NCBI GenBank assembly: GCA_902581585.1
Contig: CACHPB010000001.1
Coordinates: 1-64,000, forward strand
Origin: an uncultured Pelagibacteraceae bacterium
Lineage (GTDB): Bacteria > Pseudomonadota > Alphaproteobacteria > Pelagibacterales > Pelagibacteraceae
Direction: 5' to 3'
DNA length: 64,000 nucleotides
Shown: piece after piece, positions 1 through 10,002 of the stretch
Numbering within the stretch: position 1 is the stretch's first letter
Layout: the number at the start of each line of letters is the position of its first letter
Made by a program: the position numbers and the translations under genes
Notes under the pieces: model-generated
What the model saw: the letters and a program-made list of their open reading frames with translations, nothing else
Database searches by the model: none
What the model was told of the DNA's origin: nothing

Positions 1-504
1 TTCATCAAAAATGAAATTAATTGTAATTTAAATGGCAAATACTCTTCAGCATTTGTAAATGGTATATTCAATTTAGATAATAATAAAAATCATGAAATCA
101 GAACATCTATCAACCATTTAAATGAAAATACAAAAAGTTATCAATTAATTAAAAGCGTTTTAGGAGAAAATACTAAATCAGCTTATCAGGGAAAAATATT
201 TGTAAAATCGAATGCACAAAAAACTGATGGATATCAATTAAGTAAAGCAATTTTACTCAGTGATAATTCTGAGTTTAATGCAAAACCAGAATTAGAAATC
301 TATGCAGATGATGTAAAATGTTCACATGGATCTGCTTCAGGAAGTTTAAATCAGGACTCTATTTTTTATCTAATGTCTAGAGGTCTAAATTATAAAGAAG
401 CAAAAGAACTTTTAATAAATGGTTTCTTATTGGATGTTGTTGAAAAAATTACTGATAATGAAATTAAAAATTTAATTAAAAATATTATGGGATTAAAAGA
501 ATGA
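1..504 (+). CDS. sufD: Fe-S cluster assembly protein SufD, C-terminal part (truncated by window start)
   Basis: Open frame 1 from base 1 to TGA at 502-504 (...YADDVKCSHGSASGSLNQDSIFYLMSRGLNYKEAKELLINGF...), typical SufB/SufD C-terminal motif; directly upstream of sufS. Confidence 0.9.
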   Translation, partial: FIKNEINCNLNGKYSSAFVNGIFNLDNNKNHEIRTSINHLNENTKSYQLIKSVLGENTKSAYQGKIFVKSNAQKTDGYQLSKAILLSDNSEFNAKPELEIYADDVKCSHGSASGSLNQDSIFYLMSRGLNYKEAKELLINGFLLDVVEKITDNEIKNLIKNIMGLKE

Positions 505-1721
505 ATATAGACCAAATTAAAAAAGAATTTCCTATTTTTGATAATAAAGTACAAAATAACGATCTTGTTTATCTAGATAGCGCAAATTCCTCTCAAAAAC
601 CAAGAATAGTAATTGATAGAATATATGATTTTTATTCTAAGGAATTTTCAAATGTTGGTAGAAGCGTTCATTATTTGGCAGTTGCAGCAACAAATTTGTA
701 TGAGCAAACAAGAACTTCTGTACAAAAATATATAAATGCATCTGATAAAAATGAAATTGTTTTTACAAAAGGTGCAACAGAGGCAATAAATCTTGTAGCA
801 AATACATTTGGCCAAAAATATCTTGATGAAGGTGATGAAGTATTAATTACAGAATTAGAACACCATTCTAATTATGTTCCGTGGCATTTTTTAAGAAAAT
901 CAAAAAAAATAAACATTGAATTTGCTGAGGTAAATGACCGAGGTGAAGTAACATTGGAAGAAATTAAAAAAAAAATAACTGATAGAACTAAAATTATATG
1001 TGTAACACATTTATCGAATGTGACTGGAGCAATACTTCCAATAAAAGAAATTGTAAAACTTGCTCATTCTAAAGGTATTCCCGTACTAGTTGATGGTTGC
1101 CAAGGAGCGCCTCATTTAAAATTAGATATGCAGGATTTAGATTGTGATTTTTACGCAATTTCAGGTCATAAAATGTACGGACCTACTGGAATTGGAGTGC
1201 TTTATGCTAAAAAGAAATGGTTAGAAGATCTTCCTCCATATCAAGGTGGCGGGGGAATGATAAGAGAGGTAAAAAAAAAGGGTATTTCTTATGGAGAATT
1301 ACCAAATAAATATGAGGCAGGAACTATGGCAACTGCTCAAGTTATAGCTTTTAATGAGTCAATTAAATTCCTTGAAAAAATTGGAATTGAAAATATTGAG
1401 AAGCACGAGAAAGAATTGCTTGATTATGCTGTTGATCTTTTAGGTAAGAATAATTCGGTAAATATTATCGGTAATCCTAAAAACAAAGGTGGAGTTATAT
1501 CATTTACGATAGAAGGAATTCATCCTCACGATATAGCTACAATTTTAGATGAGGATGGAGTAGCAATTAGAGCTGGACATCACTGTTGTCAAATACTTCA
1601 CGAAAAATTAGGTTTACCAGCAACTGCGAGAGCATCTTTTGGTGTTTACAATACCAAAGATGATATTGATCAACTAAATAACTCAATAAATAATTGTAAA
1701 AAAATATTTAATTTAAAATGA
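501..1721 (+). CDS. sufS: Cysteine desulfurase SufS
   Basis: PLP-lysine motif SGHKMYGPTGIGVLY, RAGHHCCQ active-site Cys loop; suf context. Confidence 0.95.
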   Translation: MNIDQIKKEFPIFDNKVQNNDLVYLDSANSSQKPRIVIDRIYDFYSKEFSNVGRSVHYLAVAATNLYEQTRTSVQKYINASDKNEIVFTKGATEAINLVANTFGQKYLDEGDEVLITELEHHSNYVPWHFLRKSKKINIEFAEVNDRGEVTLEEIKKKITDRTKIICVTHLSNVTGAILPIKEIVKLAHSKGIPVLVDGCQGAPHLKLDMQDLDCDFYAISGHKMYGPTGIGVLYAKKKWLEDLPPYQGGGGMIREVKKKGISYGELPNKYEAGTMATAQVIAFNESIKFLEKIGIENIEKHEKELLDYAVDLLGKNNSVNIIGNPKNKGGVISFTIEGIHPHDIATILDEDGVAIRAGHHCCQILHEKLGLPATARASFGVYNTKDDIDQLNNSINNCKKIFNLK

Positions 1722-2182
1722 ACTTAAAAGAATTATATCAAGAAATTATTTTGGACCATGGAAAAAATCCTAGAAATCTAAGGAAAAGTGAGAATTTCAA
1801 TAAAGATGCAAAAGGGCATAATCCTTTATGTGGAGATCACGTTCATGTTTTTTTGAAAATTGATGAAAATAAAAAAGTTGAAGATATTTCTTTTGAAGGA
1901 CATGGATGCGCAATTTCAATGGCCTCTGCATCAATTATGACAGACTTAGTAAGAGGAAAAGAAGAATTTGAAGTTAAAGAAATACTAAATGATTTTTTAG
2001 AAATGATTAAAGAGAAAGATGAATTAAAAACAAATCTTTTGAAAGAAGATGAAAAAACTAAGTTAATGTGTCTGTCAGGAGTTAAACAATACCCAATGCG
2101 TGTTAAATGTGCAACGTTGTCATGGCATACTCTCACATCTGCATTAGACAATTCACAACAAATAGTAAAAACTGAAGATTGA
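1718..2182 (+). CDS. sufU: SufU/NifU-like Fe-S scaffold protein
   Basis: NPLCGDHVHVFLKI, GHGCAISMASASIMTD, RVKCATLSWHTL: three conserved Cys of the SufU/IscU family. Confidence 0.9.
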   Translation: MNLKELYQEIILDHGKNPRNLRKSENFNKDAKGHNPLCGDHVHVFLKIDENKKVEDISFEGHGCAISMASASIMTDLVRGKEEFEVKEILNDFLEMIKEKDELKTNLLKEDEKTKLMCLSGVKQYPMRVKCATLSWHTLTSALDNSQQIVKTED

Positions 2183-2184
2183 TT

Positions 2185-2481
2185 ATGGAACTAAAAGAAA
2201 AAGTAATAAATGAAATAAAAAAAATCTATGACCCCGAGATACCAGTAAATATTTATGAACTTGGATTAATATACGATATTAATGTAAATCAAAAAAATGT
2301 GAGTGTTAAAATGACTTTAACCACTCCTAACTGTCCTGTCGCAGAAAGTTTGCCTAAAGAGGTTAAAGATAGTATTATGCAAATAGACGAAGTTGATAAA
2401 GTTGATTTAGATTTAGTATGGGACCCACCCTGGGATAAATCAATGATGTCAGAAGCAGCTAAATTAGAGTTAAATTTATGA
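2185..2481 (+). CDS. sufT: SufT-like MIP18/DUF59 family Fe-S assembly protein
   Basis: IYDPEIPVNIYELGLIYDI...TTPNCPVAESLP...LVWDPPWDKSMMSEAAKLELNL; ATG at 2185 preferred, TTG at 2179 also possible. Confidence 0.88.
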   Translation: MELKEKVINEIKKIYDPEIPVNIYELGLIYDINVNQKNVSVKMTLTTPNCPVAESLPKEVKDSIMQIDEVDKVDLDLVWDPPWDKSMMSEAAKLELNL

Positions 2482-2813
2482 CGAAACAAATAATTTCATT
2501 AAGCTATCAAGCAGCTACAAGAATTAAGGAAATCATGTCATCTGCAAGCAATGACTCTATTGGAGTGAGAGTTGGAGTTAAATCTGGAGGCTGTGCAGGA
2601 ATGTCATACGTAATGGAATATACCAATAAAATTAACCCTAATGACGAAGTTATAGAGGATAAAGGAGTAAAGGTGTTTATAGACTCTGCGGCAGTGATGT
2701 ACTTATTTGGAACAGAAATGGATTATAAACAGGAAGAATTTTCTTCTCAGTTTGTTTTTAATAACCCAAACGAAACTGAAAGATGCGGATGTGGGGAGTC
2801 TTTTAAAATTTAA
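2478..2813 (+). CDS. sufA: SufA/IscA/HesB A-type Fe-S carrier
   Basis: GVRVGVKSGGCAGMSYVMEY ... NETERCGCGESFKI C-terminal CGCG motif. Confidence 0.9.
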   Translation: MTKQIISLSYQAATRIKEIMSSASNDSIGVRVGVKSGGCAGMSYVMEYTNKINPNDEVIEDKGVKVFIDSAAVMYLFGTEMDYKQEEFSSQFVFNNPNETERCGCGESFKI

Positions 2814-2941
2814 TACTATTTATTGGTAATATGAAATAAACCAATATTGTCCTCTTTTATTCATTGTATAAATCTTATTATTCTTTTTTTTAATTTTTCT
2901 ATAGCTCAGCTTCCTGAAACCAATAATATTTTTTAAAGAAG

Positions 2942-3027
2942 ATATAAGTCTTGTCATACATTTTTATAACAAGATTATATGAAATGAGAATTTCGGATAG
3001 GGAATACCTGCTATCGCAGCAGGTATT
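2942..3027. terminator. Two hairpins in the convergent sufA/glnA intergenic gap (putative bidirectional terminator region)
   Basis: ATATAAgTCTTGT(2942-2954)/ACAAGATTATAT(2969-2980), one bulged base; and perfect 10-bp stem AATACCTGCT(3003-3012)/AGCAGGTATT(3018-3027). Confidence 0.55.
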
Positions 3028-3044
3028 ACCCAAAATTAAGCTGA

Positions 3045-4451
3045 TTAACAGCTATAATACATATCGAACTCGATAGGGTGCGGCGTATGTTCAAAGTTAT
3101 GAATTTCTTCATACTTTAATTCAATATAAGCATCTATCTGATCGTCAGTAAATACATTGCCTTGTTTTAAAAAGTTTCTATCTTTATCAAGAGCTTCCAT
3201 AGCCTCTCTTAATGATCCACAAACTGTAGGAACTTTTTTAACTTGTTTTTCAGTCAATGCATAAAGATCTTGGTCAAAAGATTTACCTGGATCTATTTTA
3301 TTTTTAATTCCATCTAGACCAGCCATCAACATTGATGCAAATGTTAAATATGGATTACCTGAGGCATCAGGGAATCTAATTTCACATCTTGCACCTTTTT
3401 TACTTAGAGTTATTGGAATCCTACATGAAGCAGATCTATTTCTTGCAGAGTACGCAAGCAATACTGGTGCTTCAAAACCTGGAATTAATCTTTTATAACT
3501 ATTAGTAGTAGCATTTGCAAATGCATTAATTGCTTTTGCATGTTTTAAAATACCACCAATGTAATAAAGAGCTGTTTGAGAAAGACCAGCATACTTATTT
3601 CCAGAAAATACTGGAGTTTTACCTTTCCAAATTGATTGGTGTGTATGCATACCAGAGCCATTATCACCCTTAACTGGTTTTGGCATAAATGTAGCAGTCT
3701 TACCAAATGAATGTGAGACCATCTGAACTACATATTTATAAAGTTGGACGTTATCAGCTTGATCGACTAATGTTCCAAACAACATTCCTAATTCGTGTTG
3801 ACTTGGAGCAACTTCATGGTGATGTTTTTCAACAGTAATACCTACATCTCTAAGACCTTTTAGGTATTCACCTCTCATATCTTGAGCACTATCTACTGGT
3901 GGCACAGGAAAATAACCTCCTTTAATACCAGGTCTGTGGCCCATATTACCGTTATCATATGATTTTCCTGAATTATAAGGTCCTTCAGAACTGTCAATTG
4001 AAAAACCAGTTTCATTCATATCATTTTTAATTTTTACATCATCAAAAACAAAAAATTCTGGCTCTGGTCCAAAGTAAGCTTTGTCTCCAATTCCAGTTTT
4101 TTTTAAATATGCTTCTGCTTTTTTAGCTATTCCCCTTGGATCTCTCTCGTAAGGGTCTTTTTTAACAGCATCCAAAATATCGCAAAATAAAATCATTGTA
4201 TTATGTGATGTATATGGATCCATTACTGTTCTGCTCAAATCTGGTTTTAATATCATGTCAGACTCATTTATCGCTTTCCAACCAGCAATCGAAGAGCCAT
4301 CAAAAAATACTCCCTCGTTCAGCATACCTTCATCAACTATTGTTTTATCCATGGTAAGGTGTTGCAGTTTTCCTCTTGGATCAGTGAATCTAAGATCAAC
4401 ATACTCAACATTCTTAGATTTAATTTGTTTTAATACGTCCCTAGCGCTCAT
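3045..4451 (-). CDS. glnA: Glutamine synthetase type I
   Basis: Full-length 468 aa; VEYVDLRFTDPRGKLQHLT, DGSSIAGW, NGSGMHTHQS, NRSASCRIP, adenylylation-loop-like region. Confidence 0.96.
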   Translation of the reverse strand: MSARDVLKQIKSKNVEYVDLRFTDPRGKLQHLTMDKTIVDEGMLNEGVFFDGSSIAGWKAINESDMILKPDLSRTVMDPYTSHNTMILFCDILDAVKKDPYERDPRGIAKKAEAYLKKTGIGDKAYFGPEPEFFVFDDVKIKNDMNETGFSIDSSEGPYNSGKSYDNGNMGHRPGIKGGYFPVPPVDSAQDMRGEYLKGLRDVGITVEKHHHEVAPSQHELGMLFGTLVDQADNVQLYKYVVQMVSHSFGKTATFMPKPVKGDNGSGMHTHQSIWKGKTPVFSGNKYAGLSQTALYYIGGILKHAKAINAFANATTNSYKRLIPGFEAPVLLAYSARNRSASCRIPITLSKKGARCEIRFPDASGNPYLTFASMLMAGLDGIKNKIDPGKSFDQDLYALTEKQVKKVPTVCGSLREAMEALDKDRNFLKQGNVFTDDQIDAYIELKYEEIHNFEHTPHPIEFDMYYSC

Positions 4452-4593
4452 ATTATCTCCTATAAATTTTCTTGTTCTCTTATCAGTTAAGAAAAGATAA
4501 ATAATGTCTATAAAATAGATATCAGTTATGCTTTAATTACATGTATATTAACCTTAAAAATCGCAATTTTTCAATCAATCAAGAGTTGTACTA

Positions 4594-5073
4594 ATGTCAG
4601 CACTTAATAAAGAAGCAGTTAAAAGAGCAAAAGAAGCATTAAAAAAATTTAATAGTGAAATAAAGGTAATTGAATTAGAACAAACTGCAAGAACAGCAAA
4701 TGATGCTGCAAATTCATTAAACACTGAGGTTGGTTCAATTGTTAAAAGTTTATTATTTAGGAATGAGGGAAATTTTTTCCTTTGTTTAGTATCTGGAGAT
4801 AAAAGATGTTCTTTAAATAAATTAAAAAAAATTTTTAATAGTAAAGATTTGAGTATGGCATCTCCTGATGAGGTTAAAGATCAAACAGGTTATACTATAG
4901 GAGGAGTTTCACCTATAGGTCATAAAAATAAATTAGAAATTTTTGTAGATGAGTCTTTAAATAGATTTAAAAATTTATATGCCGCTGCTGGACATCCAAA
5001 CTGTATTTTTAAAATAAGTTTTGATGAACTGCTTAATTTAACTAATGGAATAATTAAGGATATTGTAGAATGA
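4594..5073 (+). CDS. YbaK/ProX-type aminoacyl-tRNA deacylase (editing domain protein)
   Basis: TANDAANSLNTEVGSIVKSLLF...GYTIGGVSPIGHK...LYAAAGHPNCIFKI, YbaK family motifs. Confidence 0.85.
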   Translation: MSALNKEAVKRAKEALKKFNSEIKVIELEQTARTANDAANSLNTEVGSIVKSLLFRNEGNFFLCLVSGDKRCSLNKLKKIFNSKDLSMASPDEVKDQTGYTIGGVSPIGHKNKLEIFVDESLNRFKNLYAAAGHPNCIFKISFDELLNLTNGIIKDIVE

Positions 5074-5963
5074 CTTCACCCAAAACCTCTGATTATTTGA
5101 TATTAGTTTTGCTATCACTGATATGGGCTTCAGCCTTTTTCAATATAAAAATTGCTACTTACTCTTATGGTCCAATAACGATTGCATTTTTAAGGATTTT
5201 TTTTGGAATGATCCCAGTATTATTGTTATGTTTTTATAAAAAAATTAAAATTGAAGTCTTTTCAAAAGATTGGAAATGGTTTGCTGCAATTGGCATCATT
5301 AATTTAGTTATTCCATTTTTTTTAATTGCTTATGGAGTACAAAAAGTTCAAAGTAATTTAGCAGCAATACTAATGTCCACTACTCCCATCAGTGCAACTG
5401 TTTTAGCTCATTTGTTTATAGATAAAGAAAAAATTAATTTAGTTAAAATATTAGGAATAATATTAGGATTTTTAGGAATAGTTTATCTTTTTTCAGAAAA
5501 TCTATTAATTAATGATGAAAATTTATTTTCTGCTTTAATGATATTAGTTGGTTCAACATTTTATGTAATTGGTGGAATATTAACTTTAAAAATAAGTCAT
5601 AAAAAAAATGAAAATGTTACTGCATCAATATTAATTTGGGGAACAATATTTGTTTGCCCAATTTCTTTAATTATTGAGCAACCTTGGAATTTAAATCCAT
5701 CATTAGAGTCAACTTTGTCTTTAATATATCTTGGTGTATTTCCTACTGGTATAGCTTGGTTATTGAGATTTATGATATTGAAAAGAAACGGTTTAGTCTT
5801 TCAAAGCCAAGTCGCTTATTTAATACCAATATTTGGAGTAATTCTTGGATACTTATTTCTTAACGAATTAGTTACTTCAAAAATATTAATTTCATTATTT
5901 GTTGTTATACTTGGAATATATTTTGTCAAAAAATCAGGAGACAAAAAAATAGAAGGAATTTAA
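5070..5963 (+). CDS. EamA/DMT-family transporter
   Basis: 10-TM hydrophobic pattern, LLSLIWASAFFNIKIA...; ATGA overlap with upstream gene. Confidence 0.85.
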   Translation: MTSPKTSDYLILVLLSLIWASAFFNIKIATYSYGPITIAFLRIFFGMIPVLLLCFYKKIKIEVFSKDWKWFAAIGIINLVIPFFLIAYGVQKVQSNLAAILMSTTPISATVLAHLFIDKEKINLVKILGIILGFLGIVYLFSENLLINDENLFSALMILVGSTFYVIGGILTLKISHKKNENVTASILIWGTIFVCPISLIIEQPWNLNPSLESTLSLIYLGVFPTGIAWLLRFMILKRNGLVFQSQVAYLIPIFGVILGYLFLNELVTSKILISLFVVILGIYFVKKSGDKKIEGI

Positions 5964-5966
5964 ATT

Positions 5967-6977
5967 TTAATAAATTAATTTTTCAAACCTTTTCGACTTG
6001 ATAGAGTTCATTGCTCCTTCTGCCAATATAATTGATTTTCTTCCATCTTCAAAAACTGCTCTAGGTTTTATATTTTTTCTACAAAATTTTGCTAGATCGA
6101 ATAATTGAAGTTTAAAAGCCTCAGAATATCTCTCAATAAAGAAGTGAAGAAGAGGTGATTTACTATTTGTTGAGTGTTTTGAAAAATAATTTATTTCATC
6201 GTTTCTTTTATTGTCTGAAACTAGCATTCCTTTATTTCCAAATAATTCTACTCTTTGATCATAGCCAAAGCTACAATGTCTTGAATTTGTTATAATACAT
6301 TGTACCCCTCTTTTGGATTTAAGTATTGTAGTTGCCAATTCATAATCTTTAATTTTATTAAAACGTTTATCTGATAAGTTGCTACCCATAGCAAAAATTG
6401 ATTGGAATTCGTCTTTTCCTAAATAATATCTTGCAAGATCGAAATCATGAATCATCATATCTTTAAATATCCCACCTGAACTTTTTAGATATTTAAGGGA
6501 AGGAGGAGTAGGATCTCGACTAGTAATTATAATTTTTTCTAATCGTCCGATTTTTTGTTTTAGATGTCGTTTTAATGAATGGTGTCCAAAGTCATATCTC
6601 CTATTGAAACCTATTTGCACTCTTGGTTTAAATTTTTTTATCCTTTTTAGACAAGAATTTATTTTTTTTATATTCAGATCTAATGGTTTTTCACAAAAAA
6701 TAATTTTATTTTGTTTTACACCTTGCTCAATAAATTTTAAATGCGTAGGTGTGCTTGACGCAATAAATATACAATCAATATCTTTATCATTGAAAGCTAG
6801 ATCAGGCTTATTTATTGAAGTGACATTATATTTGTTAGATATTTTTTTTAATAAATCTTTGTTTAGGTCAAAGACATATTTTAATTTAAATTCCCTATTT
6901 TCGATTAAATTTTTTGCATGCATTTGGCCAATTCTGCCAAGACCAAGCAAAGCAACTTTTATTTTATTTTTGTCCAC
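5967..6977 (-). CDS. Gfo/Idh/MocA oxidoreductase, inositol 2-dehydrogenase-like
   Basis: VALLGLGRIGQMHAKNL, FCEKPLDLN, QIGFNRRYD, GGIFKDMMIHDFDLARY. Confidence 0.85.
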   Translation of the reverse strand: MDKNKIKVALLGLGRIGQMHAKNLIENREFKLKYVFDLNKDLLKKISNKYNVTSINKPDLAFNDKDIDCIFIASSTPTHLKFIEQGVKQNKIIFCEKPLDLNIKKINSCLKRIKKFKPRVQIGFNRRYDFGHHSLKRHLKQKIGRLEKIIITSRDPTPPSLKYLKSSGGIFKDMMIHDFDLARYYLGKDEFQSIFAMGSNLSDKRFNKIKDYELATTILKSKRGVQCIITNSRHCSFGYDQRVELFGNKGMLVSDNKRNDEINYFSKHSTNSKSPLLHFFIERYSEAFKLQLFDLAKFCRKNIKPRAVFEDGRKSIILAEGAMNSIKSKRFEKLIY

Positions 6978-8104
6978 GCTTTTCTTTTATTTGAAATTTT
7001 ACATGCTTCAATAAACTTTGCGGTTTCCAGCCCTTCATATTCATTTGGAAAAAACCACCTTTTTTTTGCTTTTGTTCTTAATGATTCTGCAAATTCTTTG
7101 TAAATGTTTGCAAAAGCATCTAGATAACCCTCTGGATGTCCAAATTTAATTCTTGAAAATTTTTTAGATAATTCTGCATTAAAAAAACCTCTTTCTAAAA
7201 ATTTTACAGCACCTTTTACTGGATTAAATTTAAGATAACCTGGATCATTTTGAACCCATTCTATGCTTCCTTTTGTGCCAAAAATCCTAAATCTTAAACC
7301 ATAAACACCACCTCTTGCCATTACACTTGTCCAAAGTAAGCCTTTTGCATTGTTATTAAAGTTGATCATTACTTGAGCATTGTTATCCATTTTAACAGTT
7401 TTTGAAACTTGTTTGATATCAGCAAATACATTTCTACCTTTTAATCCAGAAACATAGCATGCTATGTGATAAGCGTGAGATCCAATCTCATTTAAAACCG
7501 CCGAGGTCCCAACTATTTTTTTATTTATTTTCCATTTTAATATTTTTTTTGCATTTTTTTTGTTAACTATTTTTCCATCAGTCCAGTCTTGAACATACTC
7601 TACATTAACATATTCAACTTTTCCTATTTTCCCTTTTTCAACTAATACCTTTGCTTCTCTAACCATCGGATATGCTGAATAATTATGAGTTAAAGCATAC
7701 TTTATATTTTTATTTGATTTGATTTTTTTAAAAAGTTTTTTTGCTTGTGATAGATCACCTGTAAATGGCTTGTCAGATATAATATGAATATTTTTGTCTA
7801 TAAATTTTTCTGCAATAACTTGGTGACTTGAAGGAGGAGTCATAATCGCCACGACCTCAATACCATCAAATCTTAGTGCCTCTTTATCAGCCATTTCTTG
7901 ATAATTTGAGTAACATCTGTCTTTATCAATTCCTATTTTTTTGCCAAAAGTCTTTGAAATATTTGAATTTCTTGAAAAAACTCCTGAGACAATTTCATAT
8001 TCGTCATCAAATCTTGAGGAAATTCTATGGACATGTCCTATCCATGATTTTGGACCACCGCCAACAATGCCTAATTTAATTTTTTTGCCTTTAATTAATC
8101 TCAT
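6959..8104 (-). CDS. Gfo/Idh/MocA oxidoreductase (second copy)
   Basis: LGIVGGGPKSWIGHVHRIS, ISDKPFTGDL, LTHNYSAYPMV; start set to ATG at 8104 (MRLIKGKKIKLG) because the listed ORF extends into the divergent iolE. Confidence 0.85.
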   Translation of the reverse strand: MRLIKGKKIKLGIVGGGPKSWIGHVHRISSRFDDEYEIVSGVFSRNSNISKTFGKKIGIDKDRCYSNYQEMADKEALRFDGIEVVAIMTPPSSHQVIAEKFIDKNIHIISDKPFTGDLSQAKKLFKKIKSNKNIKYALTHNYSAYPMVREAKVLVEKGKIGKVEYVNVEYVQDWTDGKIVNKKNAKKILKWKINKKIVGTSAVLNEIGSHAYHIACYVSGLKGRNVFADIKQVSKTVKMDNNAQVMINFNNNAKGLLWTSVMARGGVYGLRFRIFGTKGSIEWVQNDPGYLKFNPVKGAVKFLERGFFNAELSKKFSRIKFGHPEGYLDAFANIYKEFAESLRTKAKKRWFFPNEYEGLETAKFIEACKISNKRKAWTKIK

Positions 8105-8133
8105 GATCAAATATCTTAGCAAATATAAAAAAT

Positions 8134-9036
8134 ATGTCAGTAAAATTAGGGATAGCACCAATAGCGTGGAGCAATGATGACATGCCTGAACTAGGTGGAG
8201 ACACTCCTCTTGAACAATGTTTATCAGAGGCAAGTCAGGCTGGATATATAGGTATAGAGTCAGGTGGAAAATTTCCAAAAACGTCCAAGGAATTATTACC
8301 AAAACTAGAAAAGTATAATTTAAAATTATGTTCTGGATGGTATAGTGGGAATCTTAGAAAAAATTCTGTTGAAGAAGAAAAAAAATTAATTCAAAACCAA
8401 CTTCAATTATTTAAAGACTGTGAGGCTCCATGTATTGTATTTGCTGAAGTTTTTGAATCAATACAAGGCAATCCAAAAAAAAAACTATCTGGTAGACCAA
8501 AAATGTCTAATGATGAATGGAAAGATTATTGTGTAAAAATATCAGAACTTGCAAGATATCTTGAAGATGAAGGTATGCCGTTAGCTTACCACCATCATAT
8601 GGGCACAGTAATAGAAACGGAGGAAGAAACTATTAGGTTGTTAGAAAATACAAGTGACAGTGTAAAATTAACTTTAGATACTGGTCATATGCTATTTGCT
8701 CGGGGAAATTCTATTAATATAATCAATAAATTTAAAGAAAGAGTAATCCATATTCACTGCAAAGATGTTAGAGAAGATGTATTAAAAAAAGCCCTTTCTG
8801 AAGATTTAAGTTTTAGAGATGCTTTTTTAGAAGGTGCTTTTACTGTGCCTGGCGATGGGTGTATCGACTATAAACCTCTATTTGATATTTTGAAAAAAAA
8901 TAAATACCAGGGTTGGCTGGTAGTGGAGGCTGAGCAAGATCCAAAAAAAGCAAATCCTCTTGAGTATGCAATTATGGGTTATAAATATATTACAGATACT
9001 TTAAAGAAATCAAATTTAGAGATTGATAAACTATAA
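8134..9036 (+). CDS. iolE: Myo-inosose-2 dehydratase (IolE-type, AP-endonuclease-2-like TIM barrel)
   Basis: LGIAPIAWSNDDMPELGGDTPLEQCLSEASQAGYIGIESGGKFP, LAYHHHMGT, LDTGHM, FTVPGDGCIDY, VVEAEQDP. Confidence 0.92.
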   Translation: MSVKLGIAPIAWSNDDMPELGGDTPLEQCLSEASQAGYIGIESGGKFPKTSKELLPKLEKYNLKLCSGWYSGNLRKNSVEEEKKLIQNQLQLFKDCEAPCIVFAEVFESIQGNPKKKLSGRPKMSNDEWKDYCVKISELARYLEDEGMPLAYHHHMGTVIETEEETIRLLENTSDSVKLTLDTGHMLFARGNSINIINKFKERVIHIHCKDVREDVLKKALSEDLSFRDAFLEGAFTVPGDGCIDYKPLFDILKKNKYQGWLVVEAEQDPKKANPLEYAIMGYKYITDTLKKSNLEIDKL

Positions 9037-9987
9037 TTTTACTTTTTTACTATCTTCAAGTTTGCCATCAAAAAAATCGAAAATATTTTGTATAGTTTCT
9101 ATTGCCATTCTAGTCATGCACTCTTCAGTAAACGCTGCTGCATGAGGGCTAAGAAAAACTTTTTCATTTTTTAATAATGGATTGTCAGCTTCTGGAGGCT
9201 CTACTTCAAATACATCGATACCTGCTCCAAAAATTAGGTTCTCCTTTAATGCTCTATCTAAGTCTTTCTCATTTATAATTCCACCTCTTGCAGCATTTAT
9301 GATGATGCAATTTTTTTTCATAGTTTTAAGAAGTTCATAATTTATGATATTTTTAGTTTGATCAGTTAAAGGTATATGGAGTGTCACAGCATCCATATCT
9401 TTTATAGTTTCTGATAAATCTTCAACTTTTTTCCCACCCATTTTACTTATTAATTGTGCATCTACAAATGGATCATAAACAAAAACATTCATTTCAAATC
9501 CTAAACATCTTTTAATCAATGCTTTTCCAATTCTTCCAAAACCAGCTATAAGAATATTTTTGTTCCAAATCTCTATTGTTTTTGGAAGCTTATTTCTTTC
9601 AGTAAATTTTCCACTTTTGACTGATTGATCATACATACCTTTTCTTTTTGATATACTTAAAAGCATAAAAAGAACATGTTCTGCAACTGCTACAGCGTTT
9701 GCTGTTGCAGTTATCGCCACATCAATATTTCTTTTTTTACAGCTATTTAAATCAATATTGTCGTAACCAACTCCATGTCTAGAAATTATTTTAAGTTTTT
9801 TTGCATTTTCAATTGCTTCTGCAGGCAAAATTGATGTTCTTAAAGACACTGCATCAGCATCTATAATTTTTTGTTTAACGTTTTCAACACTTAAATCCTC
9901 AACTACCTCGTAAGTATAGTTACTGTTATTTTTTAATAATTCCATACCTTTTTCATGAATAGGTTGGACAATGAGAATTTTTTTCAT
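9031..9987 (-). CDS. D-isomer-specific 2-hydroxyacid dehydrogenase (phosphoglycerate-dehydrogenase-like)
   Basis: GVGYDNIDL, ILIAGFGRIGKALIKRC, INAARGGIINEKDL, GAGIDVFEVEPP, LSPHAAAFTEE. Confidence 0.88.
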   Translation of the reverse strand: MKKILIVQPIHEKGMELLKNNSNYTYEVVEDLSVENVKQKIIDADAVSLRTSILPAEAIENAKKLKIISRHGVGYDNIDLNSCKKRNIDVAITATANAVAVAEHVLFMLLSISKRKGMYDQSVKSGKFTERNKLPKTIEIWNKNILIAGFGRIGKALIKRCLGFEMNVFVYDPFVDAQLISKMGGKKVEDLSETIKDMDAVTLHIPLTDQTKNIINYELLKTMKKNCIIINAARGGIINEKDLDRALKENLIFGAGIDVFEVEPPEADNPLLKNEKVFLSPHAAAFTEECMTRMAIETIQNIFDFFDGKLEDSKKVKL

Positions 9988-10002
9988 AATTTAAAAATGA
10001 AA

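Noticed and set aside
1843-2489. Minus-strand ORFs 1843-2151 and 2289-2489 opposite sufU/sufT
   Set aside because: Shadow ORFs antisense to well-conserved Fe-S genes, low-complexity translations without family resemblance.
1-2813. suf operon as a novel arrangement
   Set aside because: The sufD-S-U-T-A order with 4-nt overlaps is compact but consistent with known alphaproteobacterial SUF systems.
4452-4593. Possible riboswitch or structured leader upstream of glnA
   Set aside because: Only short AT-rich inverted repeats seen; no recognisable conserved riboswitch core by eye.
8105-8302. N-terminal extension of the second Gfo/Idh/MocA ORF (start at 8302)
   Set aside because: It would overlap iolE by about 170 nt. 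The Rossmann start MRLIKGKKIKLGIVGGG at 8104 is the natural N-terminus.
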